Positions 1-9,200 of a stretch of DNA of 25,531 nucleotides are shown in pieces. Within the stretch, counting starts at the first letter, position 1, and the number at the start of each line of letters is the position of its first letter. Source of the DNA: Bacteroidales bacterium (lineage in GTDB: Bacteria > Bacteroidota > Bacteroidia > Bacteroidales > UBA932); assembly GCA_017478685.1 (NCBI GenBank), contig JAFVDC010000050.1:1-25531 (forward strand). The letters are read 5' to 3'. Both the position numbers and the translations under genes were made by a program. The notes under the pieces were generated by a model. The model did no database searches. It was not told the DNA's origin and saw only the letters and a list, made by a program, of their open reading frames with translations.

Positions 1-1228
1 GCGTGCCTTCCTGCAGCGCAACAGCGACCGTCAGTGGGAAGACCGCTGGTACAAGGACGGAGAGCTCCGCAGCGTAAACCGTGACGTAGACGCCTTCGTA
101 AGCGCCAACAAGAGCGGTGTTTCCCCCGTTTACCAGAGCGGCAGCAACTTCTTCGCAGCCCGCATCATGGAAACCGGCAATGTTCCGGATTCAGTGTATG
201 TGCGCCACATCATGTTCCAGGGTGCAAATGCCCGCCACCTGGCCGACAGCCTCCTGCCCCTTGTGAAGGGGAGTAATTTTGCCACCATGGCCACCCTCTA
301 TTCCGCCGACAAAGGCAATGCCTATGACGGAGAGCAGGGCAACCTCGGCTGGATGACCCAGAACGCCGTAATCCCCGGCTTCGAGCCCGTCCTTACCGCC
401 GCTATCGGCAAGCCCATGATCGTGAACACCCAGTATGGCGTGCACATCGTTGAGGCCGTGAAGGCTACAAAGCCCGTTGCCAAGAAGAAGGTAGCCATCT
501 TTGAGAAGGCCACCCTTCCCAGCAAGGAAACTTACTCCGCCATCTACAACAAGGCAAACGTCCTTGCAGTGCGCGCCGCCGGCAAGTACAGCGCTTACAA
601 AGCCGCCTGCGACTCTACCGGCACTTATTCCCGCAGCCTCACAATCAACGAAGGTACAGATACTTACGGTTCCATCAGCCGTGCAAAGGAAGTAACCCGC
701 TGGGCATTTGACAACAAGCCCGGAAAAGCTTCCGGCATCATCACCGTAGACAACAACTACTTCTTTGTTGTAGGTATCAAGGACGCTCACAAGGATGGCT
801 ACGCTTCAGTCGCAGAGGTTTCTGAGCCCATCCGCACAGAGCTTTACCGTGAGAAATGCTCTGAGAAACGCGCCCAGGAGGTTGCCCAGAAGATTGCAGG
901 CCTTACCTCCCTCGATGCCATCGCAGAGGTTCTCGGCACCACTGTTTCCACCCTTTCGGATGTTACCTTCTCCACCAATTCGGCCCCTACCACAGAGCCC
1001 GCTTTCGTGGGTGCAGTTGCATCGGCCAAGGAAGGTGAGATCACCGGCCCCGTTGCCGGAATCATGGGAACCTATGTGCTTCAGGTAAACGGCCGCGAAA
1101 CCGCTTCCTTCTTCACCGAAGAAGATGCCAAGGCCGCCCAGTCACGCATGGAGAGCTATCACGGTCAGATGCTTCTCCCTCTCATGACCCAGAAGGACGT
1201 AGAAGACAACCGCGCAAGATTTTATTAG
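1..1228 (+). CDS. Parvulin-type peptidyl-prolyl isomerase (PpiD/SurA-like), 3' part
   Basis: The frame is open from the left edge, with the first full codon at position 2, so the N-terminus is missing; 408 residues are visible. A parvulin (PpiC-type) rotamase domain spans roughly visible residues 60-155. It starts at YVRHIMF and contains the landmarks GNLGWM, PGFEPV and the closing strand YGVHIVE. A second, degenerate parvulin-like segment follows (ITVDNNYFFVVGIKDAHKDG). This resembles the roughly 700-residue PpiD/SurA_N-type foldases of Bacteroidota, so about 300 residues, including any membrane anchor, probably lie outside the window. Members of the family catalyse prolyl isomerisation and chaperone outer-membrane proteins in the periplasm. 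The stop is 9 nt before ychF on the same strand, so the two are probably cotranscribed. The family call is firm; the exact orthologue is uncertain. Confidence 0.88.
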   Translation, partial: RAFLQRNSDRQWEDRWYKDGELRSVNRDVDAFVSANKSGVSPVYQSGSNFFAARIMETGNVPDSVYVRHIMFQGANARHLADSLLPLVKGSNFATMATLYSADKGNAYDGEQGNLGWMTQNAVIPGFEPVLTAAIGKPMIVNTQYGVHIVEAVKATKPVAKKKVAIFEKATLPSKETYSAIYNKANVLAVRAAGKYSAYKAACDSTGTYSRSLTINEGTDTYGSISRAKEVTRWAFDNKPGKASGIITVDNNYFFVVGIKDAHKDGYASVAEVSEPIRTELYREKCSEKRAQEVAQKIAGLTSLDAIAEVLGTTVSTLSDVTFSTNSAPTTEPAFVGAVASAKEGEITGPVAGIMGTYVLQVNGRETASFFTEEDAKAAQSRMESYHGQMLLPLMTQKDVEDNRARFY

Positions 1229-1237
1229 TAGAAGTCT

Positions 1238-2341
1238 ATGTCACTTAAATGTGGAATAGTAGGCTTGCCCAATGTGGGCAAGTCTACTCTTTTTAACTGT
1301 GTAAGCTCGTCCAAGGCCCAGAGTGCCAACTATCCGTTCTGCACAATAGAGCCCAATGTAGGCTCTACAAACGTGCCGGACAAGCGCCTGGAGGTGCTTA
1401 CGGAGATATGCCAGCCCAAGCGTACCATCCCCGCAACCGTGGAGATCGTAGACATTGCGGGCCTTGTAAAGGGCGCTTCAAAGGGAGAAGGGCTTGGCAA
1501 CCAGTTCCTTGCCAACATCCGCGAAACAGATGCCATCCTCCATGTGCTGCGTTGCTTCGACGACGGTAATATCACGCACGTGGACGGCTCCGTAGACCCT
1601 GTCCGTGACAAGGAGATTGTAGACACAGAGCTCCAGATCAAAGACCTTGAGACGGTGGAAAACCGTATCAAGAAGGTGGAGAAAATGGCCACTACAGGCG
1701 GGGACAAAGAGGCTAAAAAGCTTCTTGGACTGCTCCTTAGGTATCGTGAGGCTCTTCTTAAAGGCCTTTCCTGCCGCACCGTTGCGTTGGAAAACGCAGA
1801 AGAGGAGCAGATGTCCCACGACCTCTTCCTCATCACCAACAAGCCCGTAATGTACGTGTGCAACGTAGACGAGGCTTCGGCCGCAACCGGCAACGCCTAT
1901 GTAGATGCCGTACGCGCCGCAGTGGCCTCCGAGAACGCGGAGGTTCTGGTGATAGCCGCCAAAACCGAGGCCGAAATTGCCGAAATCGAGGAGTACGAAG
2001 ACCGCCAGATGTTCCTGGAAGAGCTTGGCCTGGAGGAATCCGGCGTGGTGCGCCTTATCCAGGGTGCATATAAACTTCTGGGTCTCAGGACTTTCTTCAC
2101 CGCCGGCGCAGATGAATGCCGCGCCTGGACCATCAAGGCCGGAGACAAGGCACCCCGCGCCGCCGGAGTCATCCACACAGACTTTGAACGCGGTTTCATT
2201 CGTGCCGAAGTAATTAAGTACGAAGACTTTGTGCAGTATCGCACGGAAGCCGCCGTACGTGCCGCCGGCCGCATGGGTATCGAGGGTAAGGACTATGTTG
2301 TCCAGGACGGCGACATAATGCACTTCCTCTTCAACGTCTAG
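1238..2341 (+). CDS. ychF: Redox-regulated ATPase YchF (Obg-family P-loop NTPase)
   Basis: The protein has 367 residues, the usual YchF length. The P-loop GLPNVGKST is at residues 9-17, and the switch II region reads DIAGLVKGASKGEGLGNQF. The G4 position is NVDE (209-212) instead of NKxD, which is the hallmark that makes YchF prefer ATP over GTP. The C-terminal TGS domain includes AWTIKAGDKAPRAAG. YchF/OLA1 proteins are cytosolic ribosome-associated ATPases linked to stress responses and translation initiation at non-canonical sites. The ATG lies 9 nt after the stop of the foldase gene, with no separate promoter motif visible. The 3' end overlaps the convergent phosphatase-family gene by 11 bp. 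Identification is very secure. Confidence 0.97.
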   Translation: MSLKCGIVGLPNVGKSTLFNCVSSSKAQSANYPFCTIEPNVGSTNVPDKRLEVLTEICQPKRTIPATVEIVDIAGLVKGASKGEGLGNQFLANIRETDAILHVLRCFDDGNITHVDGSVDPVRDKEIVDTELQIKDLETVENRIKKVEKMATTGGDKEAKKLLGLLLRYREALLKGLSCRTVALENAEEEQMSHDLFLITNKPVMYVCNVDEASAATGNAYVDAVRAAVASENAEVLVIAAKTEAEIAEIEEYEDRQMFLEELGLEESGVVRLIQGAYKLLGLRTFFTAGADECRAWTIKAGDKAPRAAGVIHTDFERGFIRAEVIKYEDFVQYRTEAAVRAAGRMGIEGKDYVVQDGDIMHFLFNV

Positions 2342-3275
2342 TCTTCAGCCATATAGGGCAGTGATCTGAGACTCCTCCCAGGTATCTGGGGCCGGAATAC
2401 GTCCGGAGCGGTTTTGTTCCTGCGGCGCCTTTGTCTGCCGCCTGCAGAAAGGGGATATAAATGATATCCATTTCGGCCTGGAGCAGTGAGTCCGAGACAA
2501 AGAACATATCTATAAGTTCCCATTTTCCCCCGAACTTAATTGTACCTTCACCCCTTCTGTGGAACACTTCCGCTTTATTCCACAGGAGGGGTTCAAGTTT
2601 GCGATAGACCGGATTTGCGGGAGTGTCGTTGAAATCGCCCATTGCTATAATGTGCTGGATTCCAAGCGTTTTTATGGAGTCGGCCAGCTGTTTTAAACGT
2701 TCCACGGCTCTTTCCCGCCTGGGTTCAGAGATGGTGGTTCCTCCAAACTTTGACGGGTGGTGATTTACCATAATGGCAATGGAGTCTCCGCCCGGGCCTA
2801 TAAACGTTGCCAGCAGGATGTCTCTTGTGAGCATTACGGTGGAATCGGCCTCAAAAATGTGGCAGGGCTTGGCGCTGAGTAGTTTCAGGCGGCTTTTCCT
2901 GTAAAGCAGACCTACGTCTATCCCGCGGCGGTCCGGGGATTCAAAGTGGACCACGCCGTAGTCAAGTTTCCTCAGTGCCGTTGCCTGAAGGAGTCTCCGG
3001 AGCGTAAAGGCGTTTTCTACTTCGGCCACGCCAACGGCATCCGGCAGCGCCCCTTTTTTGGCCGAAGCCCATAGGATGCCCTTAGCTATGGCGTTGCACT
3101 TTGTGTAGAAACGCTTTTTGGTCCAGTGGCGGGCGCCACGGGAAGAGAATTCGGCATCGGAGACGCTTGTGGAGTCGTTTCTATAGTCAAAGAAGTTCTC
3201 CAGGTTCCAGAACATTACGTTCAGGGAATCTGCCTGGCAGGCCAGAAGGGATAGTGCTATAAATAATGTTTTCAT
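2331..3275 (-). CDS. Exported endonuclease/exonuclease/phosphatase-family protein
   Basis: The protein has 314 residues. A short hydrophobic N-terminus (MKTLFIALSLLACQADS) is a signal peptide and may be a lipobox (LLAC, Cys13), although the signal is unusually short. The EEP fold is shown by NLENFFD (Glu26 in the metal-binding position), GVAEVEN, MVNHHPSK, MGDFNDTP and the terminal SDHCPIW. These carry the metal-binding and catalytic Glu, Asp, Asn and His residues. Related Bacteroidales proteins are exported metal-dependent phosphoesterases whose substrate (nucleic acid, phosphoinositide or another phosphodiester) cannot be told from sequence. A near-consensus -7 box (TACCTTCG, 3280-3287) ends 4 nt before the ATG. 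It is convergent with ychF, with an 11-bp overlap at the stops. Confidence 0.9.
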   Translation of the reverse strand: MKTLFIALSLLACQADSLNVMFWNLENFFDYRNDSTSVSDAEFSSRGARHWTKKRFYTKCNAIAKGILWASAKKGALPDAVGVAEVENAFTLRRLLQATALRKLDYGVVHFESPDRRGIDVGLLYRKSRLKLLSAKPCHIFEADSTVMLTRDILLATFIGPGGDSIAIMVNHHPSKFGGTTISEPRRERAVERLKQLADSIKTLGIQHIIAMGDFNDTPANPVYRKLEPLLWNKAEVFHRRGEGTIKFGGKWELIDMFFVSDSLLQAEMDIIYIPFLQAADKGAAGTKPLRTYSGPRYLGGVSDHCPIWLKTRR

Positions 3276-3279
3276 GGTG

Positions 3280-3287
3280 CGAAGGTA
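3280..3287 (-). promoter_or_regulatory. -7 promoter box of the EEP-family gene
   Basis: On the minus strand the sequence is TACCTTCG, one mismatch from the Bacteroidota TAnnTTTG consensus. It ends 4 nt upstream of the ATG at 3275. No convincing -33 TTG element is seen. The short spacing implies a leaderless or almost leaderless transcript. Confidence 0.5.
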
Positions 3288-3460
3288 AGAAAGGATAAGG
3301 AATCCGGTGCAAGTTAAGTAATTAACATTGAGGCGTTTGCGGGATTGTCTACCAGAACAATTTCTAGTAGAAGTTTCTGTAAATGGCTATGTATGAGAAA
3401 CTTGACCTGCACCAACGGGGGAGAAATATAGTGGGGGTGGGATAAGACGGAAAAAATGAC
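3288..3460. other. Longest gene-free interval in the window, with an inverted repeat
   Basis: Together with its flanking boxes this is the only intergenic region over 100 bp (3276-3505). It contains a perfect 8-bp inverted repeat, AAGTTTCT (3371-3378) and AGAAACTT (3396-3403), with a 17-nt spacer. It also holds a small AT-rich dyad, GTTAA/TTAAC (3313-3326). Either could be a regulator site for galK, but neither has a U-tract and no known operator is recognised. A minus-strand open frame crossing this region (3601-3314) has no family resemblance and was rejected. Confidence 0.4.
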
Positions 3461-3468
3461 TATATTTG
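3461..3468 (+). promoter_or_regulatory. -7 promoter box of galK
   Basis: TATATTTG matches the TAnnTTTG consensus. It lies 37 nt upstream of the galK ATG, so this gene, unlike most in the window, should have a genuine 5' leader of about 30 nt. The leader is A-rich just before the start (ACTTAAAAAAGCAAT), as is usual where Bacteroidota lack Shine-Dalgarno sites. No TTG is visible at the -33 spacing. Confidence 0.6.
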
Positions 3469-3505
3469 TATGATTCATACAAGCACTAAAACTTAAAAAA
3501 GCAAT

Positions 3506-4651
3506 ATGAAATCCAGAATTCTTCAAAAGTACAAGGAACTCTTCGGAGAAGAGGCTCCGGTTTATGCATCTGCAGGCCGAATCAACCTTATTGGCGAACA
3601 CACGGACTACAATGGCGGTTATGTGTTCCCCGGCGCCATCAACTTCGGCATCATGGCCGCAATCAAGCCCAATGGTACGGACAAGGTGAACGTCTTTTCA
3701 CTTGACTTCAACGAAATGTCAAGTTTCGGCCTCAAGGAAGAGGACAAGCCCGCACAGGCATGGGCATGCTATGTCTTTGGCGTGTGCCGTGAAACCCTCA
3801 AGCGCGGCGGCAAGGTGGAAGGCTTCAACGCCGTGTTTGCCGGAGACGTTCCGCTTGGCGCCGGCCTCAGCTCCTCCGCTGCCCTTGAGAGCACCTTCGC
3901 ATATGCCCTCAACGATATCTGGGACAACAAGATAGAGAAGTTTGAACTTGCAAAGATAGGCCAGAGCACAGAGCACAACTACTGCGGTGTAAAGTGCGGC
4001 ATCATGGACCAGTTCGCTTCAATTTTCGGCAAGGAAGGCGCCCTTATCCGCCTCAACTGCAAAACCGGAGAATACAAGTACTTCCCCTTCCATCCCAAGG
4101 GCTACAAGCTGGTTCTCATCGACTCCTGCGTAAAGCACGAGCTTGCTTGGTGCGCCTACAACAAGCGCCGCGAATCCTGCGAGAAGGCTGCCGCGGAAAT
4201 CAAGAAACTGCACCCGGAGGTAGACTTCCTCTCAGATGCCAAGCGCCTGTGGCTGGACGAGGTCCGCGACAAGATTTCCCAGGAAGACTTCCTCAGGGCC
4301 GAATATGTCATTGGAGAGGTCCAGAGGGTGCTGGATGTCTGCGACGCCCTTGAAAGGGATGATTATGAGACAGTTGGTGAGATGATGTACCAGACTCACT
4401 TCGGCCTCAGCAAGCTCTACGAGGTTTCCTGCGAAGAACTTGACTTCCTCAACAAGCTTGCCCGCAAGATGGATGTCACAGGTTCCCGCGTAATGGGCGG
4501 CGGCTTCGGCGGCTGCACCATCAACCTTGTGAAGGAAGAACTCTACGACGCCTTCATAAAGGCTGCCACAGAGCAGTTTACGGCTAAATTCGGCCACGCT
4601 CCCAAGATTTACAACGTAGTTATTTCAGATGGCGCTCGCAAGCTGCAGTAA
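3506..4651 (+). CDS. galK: Galactokinase
   Basis: The protein has 381 residues and is a full-length GHMP kinase. The galactokinase signature GRINLIGEHTDYNGG is at residues 24-38. The phosphate-binding loop PLGAGLSSSAALE is at 116-128, and the catalytic Asp is in GIMDQF (Asp168). The C-terminal GHMP motif is MGGGFGGCTINLV. It phosphorylates alpha-D-galactose at C1 with ATP, the first committed step of the Leloir pathway, in the cytosol. The other recognisable Leloir gene, galM, is 5.6 kb downstream on the other strand inside a folA fusion; galT and galE are not in the window. A -7 box lies 37 nt upstream. The last 23 bp overlap the start of the CpXC gene, which suggests translational coupling. 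Confidence 0.97.
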   Translation: MKSRILQKYKELFGEEAPVYASAGRINLIGEHTDYNGGYVFPGAINFGIMAAIKPNGTDKVNVFSLDFNEMSSFGLKEEDKPAQAWACYVFGVCRETLKRGGKVEGFNAVFAGDVPLGAGLSSSAALESTFAYALNDIWDNKIEKFELAKIGQSTEHNYCGVKCGIMDQFASIFGKEGALIRLNCKTGEYKYFPFHPKGYKLVLIDSCVKHELAWCAYNKRRESCEKAAAEIKKLHPEVDFLSDAKRLWLDEVRDKISQEDFLRAEYVIGEVQRVLDVCDALERDDYETVGEMMYQTHFGLSKLYEVSCEELDFLNKLARKMDVTGSRVMGGGFGGCTINLVKEELYDAFIKAATEQFTAKFGHAPKIYNVVISDGARKLQ

Positions 4652-5243
4652 CTGCTCAAAAACTACGGAGGTATCCGTACCCCGCAGCATCAATACCGCC
4701 CTTGATCCGGAGCTCAAAAACCGGGTCAAGGACGGTTCCTTGTTTATCTGGGAGTGCCCTTATTGCGGAAGGCGCAATGTTGCCGTATCCGAAACCCTTT
4801 ACCACGACCCTTCGGCCAAGCTCATGCTGTGGCTCCTTCCGGGCTCCGGGGAGCCTTCCGCCGAGGCTCAGGCGGCCGTAAAAGGCCTTGACGGCTATAC
4901 TCTCCGCGTAGTCCGCGAAGTAGGGGAGCTCATAGAGAAGATAAACATAGCCGATGCCGGCCTTGAAGACACCATCATTGAAATGGTGAAGTGGGTGACC
5001 AGGCGGGAGCTTTCGGCCAAAAATCCCGCAGCAGCAGACGCTTCTCTCAAGTTCCTTCGCATAGAGGGTGCAGACCACGACCTTGTGTTCGCCTTCCCGC
5101 TGGAGGGCAACATGCAGGTTGTGAACGTTGGCTTCAATGTTTATGAAGACGCCCGCGGAATAATTGCCAGAAACCCTTCCGTAAAGCCTTCAGAGGGCTT
5201 TTCAAGGGTTAATTCAGAATGGCTTGAAAGATTTTTTCGGTAG
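4629..5243 (+). CDS. CpXC-domain zinc-ribbon protein
   Basis: The protein has 204 residues. Two CxxC pairs near the N-terminus, CSNC (6-9) and CPYC (43-46), separated by a stretch with NTALDPELKNRVKDG, fit the CpXC domain, a putative zinc-binding module. The remaining 150 or so residues are soluble, with no signal peptide or membrane segment, and resemble nothing I can name. Function is unknown. The ATG used here overlaps the galK 3' end by 23 bp, and no later start would keep the first CxxC pair. It should therefore be expressed with galK from the same promoter. The 3' end overlaps the convergent DUF5106 gene by 35 bp. Confidence 0.8.
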   Translation: MALASCSNCSKTTEVSVPRSINTALDPELKNRVKDGSLFIWECPYCGRRNVAVSETLYHDPSAKLMLWLLPGSGEPSAEAQAAVKGLDGYTLRVVREVGELIEKINIADAGLEDTIIEMVKWVTRRELSAKNPAAADASLKFLRIEGADHDLVFAFPLEGNMQVVNVGFNVYEDARGIIARNPSVKPSEGFSRVNSEWLERFFR

Positions 5244-6165
5244 GGCAGTCCTTTAGGAGCACCCTCTTTTCGGCATCCAGAAGATACACGGACGGCACTG
5301 CACGCACATTGTAGAGTTTGTCCGAGCGTATTACAAAACCGGGATCGTATCCGTTTATCCAGCTCTTGGGATAAGAGCTGGATTTTGATTTCCAGAGCTC
5401 AATGTCTTCATCTATGTAGATGTCCACCACTTTCAGGTGGCCGGCGTCTATGAGAGAGCTCAGTTCCGGCACGCTCTCAAGGGTTTCGGTGATTTCGCGG
5501 CAGGCCTGGCAGTCCGGGTTGCCGAAGATGAGAAGGAGGAGTTCGGCCTTGATGGAGTGCAGCGTGCGGCGTTTCCCGGCGGGATCTATGAAGGTGAAGT
5601 CGGTTGCCACCGTGCCTGTCTGGTTGAGGGCGCAGTTCCTGGCGTCCCAGGCATACCGTGCGCGGAAATCCTGGTCGATCAGCGTGCATTCGGCAAGGCT
5701 TTTCACAAAGGGCAGATAAAGGTCCTCACTGCGCACCGGAGAGTTGGGGTCGTAGAGGTAGCGTGTTGTAAGGGCTGCCATTTCAGGTAACATGTTGCTT
5801 TCCGGGAAAGCCAGCTGGAAGGCCTCCAGCTTGTTGTACCAGGCTGCTACAGCGCTTTGTCCGGTTACAAGCGGCACTTCCTGAAGGAGGGTTGCGAAAA
5901 CTCCCATCTGGGATTCGGCATCCTCAAGTTTGACGCCGTTTACGGTGGTGGAATCTGAGGCATAGAGGTGTCCGGTATCCGTGAACTTGTCCCAGAAATG
6001 GCTCACAATCCAAGCCATTCTCTCCGAAGGGTCGGTGATCATTGCCGGCACTTCCACTTTAGGGAAATCCCGTGTAGAGGGGGCCGAAGGGGCCTTTCGG
6101 CCTTGGCCGTTCCCGCATCCGGCAAGCATGATTACCGCCAAAATACCATAAACAATCCTTTTCAT
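5209..6165 (-). CDS. DUF5106 / thioredoxin-like lipoprotein
   Basis: The protein has 318 residues. The N-terminus has a hydrophobic stretch and a lipobox, LAGC, with Cys17 as the lipidation site, so it should be a periplasm-facing or outer-membrane lipoprotein. The middle section (FDKFTDTGH-like start, WYNKLEAF, MLPEMAALTTRYLYDPNSP) resembles DUF5106, which in Bacteroidales commonly precedes a thioredoxin fold. The C-terminal domain has the redox motif CQAC (Cys219-Cys222) after LLLIFGNPD and a later cis-Pro region, RAVPSVYLL. It is likely a thiol-disulfide oxidoreductase or reductase acting in the envelope; the partner is unknown. It starts 36 bp from the divergent outer-membrane protein gene, with its own -7 box 4 nt before the ATG. 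Confidence 0.85.
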   Translation of the reverse strand: MKRIVYGILAVIMLAGCGNGQGRKAPSAPSTRDFPKVEVPAMITDPSERMAWIVSHFWDKFTDTGHLYASDSTTVNGVKLEDAESQMGVFATLLQEVPLVTGQSAVAAWYNKLEAFQLAFPESNMLPEMAALTTRYLYDPNSPVRSEDLYLPFVKSLAECTLIDQDFRARYAWDARNCALNQTGTVATDFTFIDPAGKRRTLHSIKAELLLLIFGNPDCQACREITETLESVPELSSLIDAGHLKVVDIYIDEDIELWKSKSSSYPKSWINGYDPGFVIRSDKLYNVRAVPSVYLLDAEKRVLLKDCPTEKIFQAILN

Positions 6166-6169
6166 AAGG

Positions 6170-6177
6170 CAAAATTA
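6170..6177 (-). promoter_or_regulatory. -7 promoter box of the DUF5106 gene
   Basis: The minus-strand sequence is TAATTTTG (TAnnTTTG), ending 4 nt before the ATG at 6165. It is the mirror partner of the plus-strand box at 6190-6197, 12 bp away, and both have exactly 4-nt spacers to their start codons. Confidence 0.6.
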
Positions 6178-6189
6178 AGTAAAATAACC

Positions 6190-6197
6190 TATTTTTG
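6190..6197 (+). promoter_or_regulatory. -7 promoter box of the large outer-membrane protein gene
   Basis: TATTTTTG (TAnnTTTG) ends 4 nt before the ATG at 6202. With a normal -7 to +1 distance the transcript would begin at or next to the start codon. Confidence 0.6.
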
Positions 6198-6201
6198 TGC
6201 T

Positions 6202-9200
6202 ATGAGACGGAAACTTATCATACTTGTCGCACTGCTTCTTTGTGCATTTTCTCCCCTTAAAGCCCAGTTTGTCCTTACCGGCGACGACCCCGGCTACCTT
6301 AGATGGTATTCCATAGACACACCTTATTATAAGATAATTTACCCTGAAGGGGCCGATTCCCTTGCCGTCAATTACGGCCTCCTGCTGGAGAAATTCCGCC
6401 CTTCGATAGGCCTCAGCCTTGGTTTTACTCCCGGAGAAGGCCAGCTCCGGATGCCAGTGGTGCTGCATACGCACAATCCCGTCTCAAACGGCTCCGTCGC
6501 CTGGGCGCCAAGGAGAATGGACCTTTTCACCCTTCCGGAGGCCTATGGCTCGGACCCCATGCCCTGGGATGTCCAGCTTGCGGCTCACGAACCCCGCCAT
6601 CAGGCCCAGCTGGAACTTGACCGCCATGGATTCGGCCGGTTTTTCTCCTATCTGGTGGGCCAGGTTTGGGATCCGGCGCTATTCCAGCTTTATTTGTCCC
6701 GCTGCCTTGCCGAAGGCGATGCCGTTACCGTAGAAACCGGCCTTACAAAGGGCTCCAGGGCGCGTACGGCGGATTTCCTCAACTACTATCAGGTTTCCCT
6801 GGATGCCGGGCAGTACCGCAACTGGTACCGCTGGCGCTACGGCTCTTACAAGTACTACACACCGGACCTCTACAAGCTGGGATATATTACCGTTGCCGGC
6901 TCGCGTGCCCTGTACCACGACCCCTTGATTCTTTCCAACGCCCTTCAGAAGAGCTACAACAACCCTTTTATCCTGAATACTCTCAATCTAAGGAAGGTCG
7001 TTCAGGACAGGAGCGGGCTTAAGTTCAAGAAGGCTTTCCCCCAGATTCTTGACAGCTTCAATGATGTCTGGAAGGCCTCTGCCGCAGAGCGCGCTCCGTT
7101 TACGGAGGCCCTGCAGGTTTCGGCCACGGAGCCGTTTCCGGTCAATTACAGCACCCCTACGGAACTCGGGGGGCGCATCTATCTGCTCCGGTCCGGCTAT
7201 CTGAGGGCAACTGAGCTTGGAGAGTGGGTTCAAGGGAAATTCGTGCCCATAAGGCCTTTCGCTTCCCATACATCGTCCCTGTTCTCAGACTCCGTAAACG
7301 GCAGGTTGTATTGGTCAGAAACCGTTTATCACCCCCGCTGGTCGCTGGACGGAAAGTCAATAATACGGTACTATACTCCTGCTACGGGAAAAGTTACTGA
7401 CCTTACCTCCGAGGGCAGGCTTTACAATCCCCAGCCATCCCCGGACGGGACCAGGGTTGCCGTTGTGGAGTATCCTCTTAACGGCGGCTCTTCCGTCGAG
7501 GTCCTGAGCGCCCAGGACGGGCGCGTCCTCAGGCGCATAATAGCTCCGGACGGCGTCCAGGCCGCAGAGCTTGCGTGGATAGGGGAAACCATTTATGTAT
7601 CAGGCATTTCCGAAGGTGGATATGGTATTTACAAGATAAGCCCGGACGGCTCCTGGAGCATAGAGCTCCAGCCTTCCATCCAGAAACTCGTAAACTTGGA
7701 CTCCGACGGCAGTAACCTTCTCTGGGTGTCGGACCTTGATGGCGCAAACGCCCTTTACAGCTATTCGCCGGTGTCCGGGGAACTCCTTCAGCTTAGTTCC
7801 ACGCGCTTCGGCTCCACGGATTTCTGTTTTGCCGAAGACGGCATCTACAGCGTGTCCCAGACTCTTGGCGGCCAGATGCTTTTCAAAACGCCCCTTGACG
7901 GTCTCCAGGCTCGCAAGGCCGATTTCTCCAAGGAGCATGTGTACCCCATAGAAGACAGGATTACCGCCCAGGAACAGTCCTTCAAGAAGGCCGTTCCCGC
8001 AGAAATCCCTGTTTCGGCCCCTAAGAGATACGGTAAGTTTGCGCACCTTATGCGCTTCCACTCATGGGCCCCCATTTATTTTGACTACGACGACGTCTCG
8101 TCCCAGTCCATGGACTTCTCCTACGAATCCGTGGCACCGGGCCTTACGGGGTATTTCCAGAATACTCTTGGGACTATGTCCGGAATGATAGGCGCGGCCT
8201 TTGCCCCGGACCCGTCAGAGACTGCCATATGGCGTCCGTCGCTTCATGCAAAGTTCAAATACACAGGGCTTTATCCGGTAATTGAAGGTACTTTCGGCTT
8301 TGGAGAATCCATGGCAAGCCTTGCCGTGAAGGCAAAAATAAGGGACGGAGAAGATGTCTCCTATGGCCTTGTTTCCGGATCCTGGGACAAACTCCAGGTT
8401 CATGGAACGCTGAGGGTGTATGTTCCACTGGCGTTTGCTAAAGGTGGAATCTCTTACGGCTTTGTTCCGCAGCTCAGGTACGGCATCTCCAACAGCCGCT
8501 TCGACAACGCCATGCGCGGGCTTACCATAACGGAGAAAGACCAGGAAACCGGAAAGATCCTGAAATACGAGTGGGACAAAGGCCACACGCCGGATTATAC
8601 GCTCATGCAGAGGCTAAGCGTTTCGGCAAGGGGCTACATAATGCGGCCAAAGGCCCATTCACAGGTTTATCCCCGCTGGGGTGCCGGCCTGGAAGCCGGG
8701 TTCTCCATGCGCCCCACAATGCACAAGACCTTCATTCCAAGCGCCTATGTCTATGCCTACGGATACCTGCCCGGCTTTTGGCGCACTCAGGGCCTGAGGC
8801 TCACCGGTACTTACCAGCAGGGCATCCCGATGTCGAAGGAAGACTTCCAGGTTGGGGAGATTACGGCAAACACCCTTCCCGCAGGCTTTTCTTCGGCGGC
8901 GCAGAGCACATTGGGAAGCCTTTATCCTTGGCAGCTCAATGTTTCGGCCAGTTATGCCATTCCGGTGTTTGTGGGCGACATAGCCCTGCCTCCGGTGCTC
9001 TATATACGCAATTTCCTGCTTCTCCCTAAGGCCGACTTCACTCTCCTTCCCGGAAACGACAACCTTTGGAGCGTCGGGGCGGACATAACGGCCGAACTCG
9101 GCAAGTTCATAGTGCCCTTCGACTGTTCCATGGGCGTTTCTGTATCCTACCTTGGCGGAAGCGCATACAACGCCATCGGCCAGGACAGCCGATGGTCTGT

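Noticed and set aside
1478..2323. A 281-codon open frame antisense to ychF
   Set aside because: It lies wholly within the secure ychF gene, and its product is low-complexity with no motif.
3314..3601. A 95-codon minus-strand frame across the galK promoter region
   Set aside because: It overlaps the galK start and promoter, has no family resemblance and has no -7 box at the expected distance.
5968..6201. 78 extra in-frame codons upstream of the outer-membrane protein start
   Set aside because: They overlap the divergent lipoprotein gene and both -7 boxes. The signal peptide begins at the ATG at 6202.
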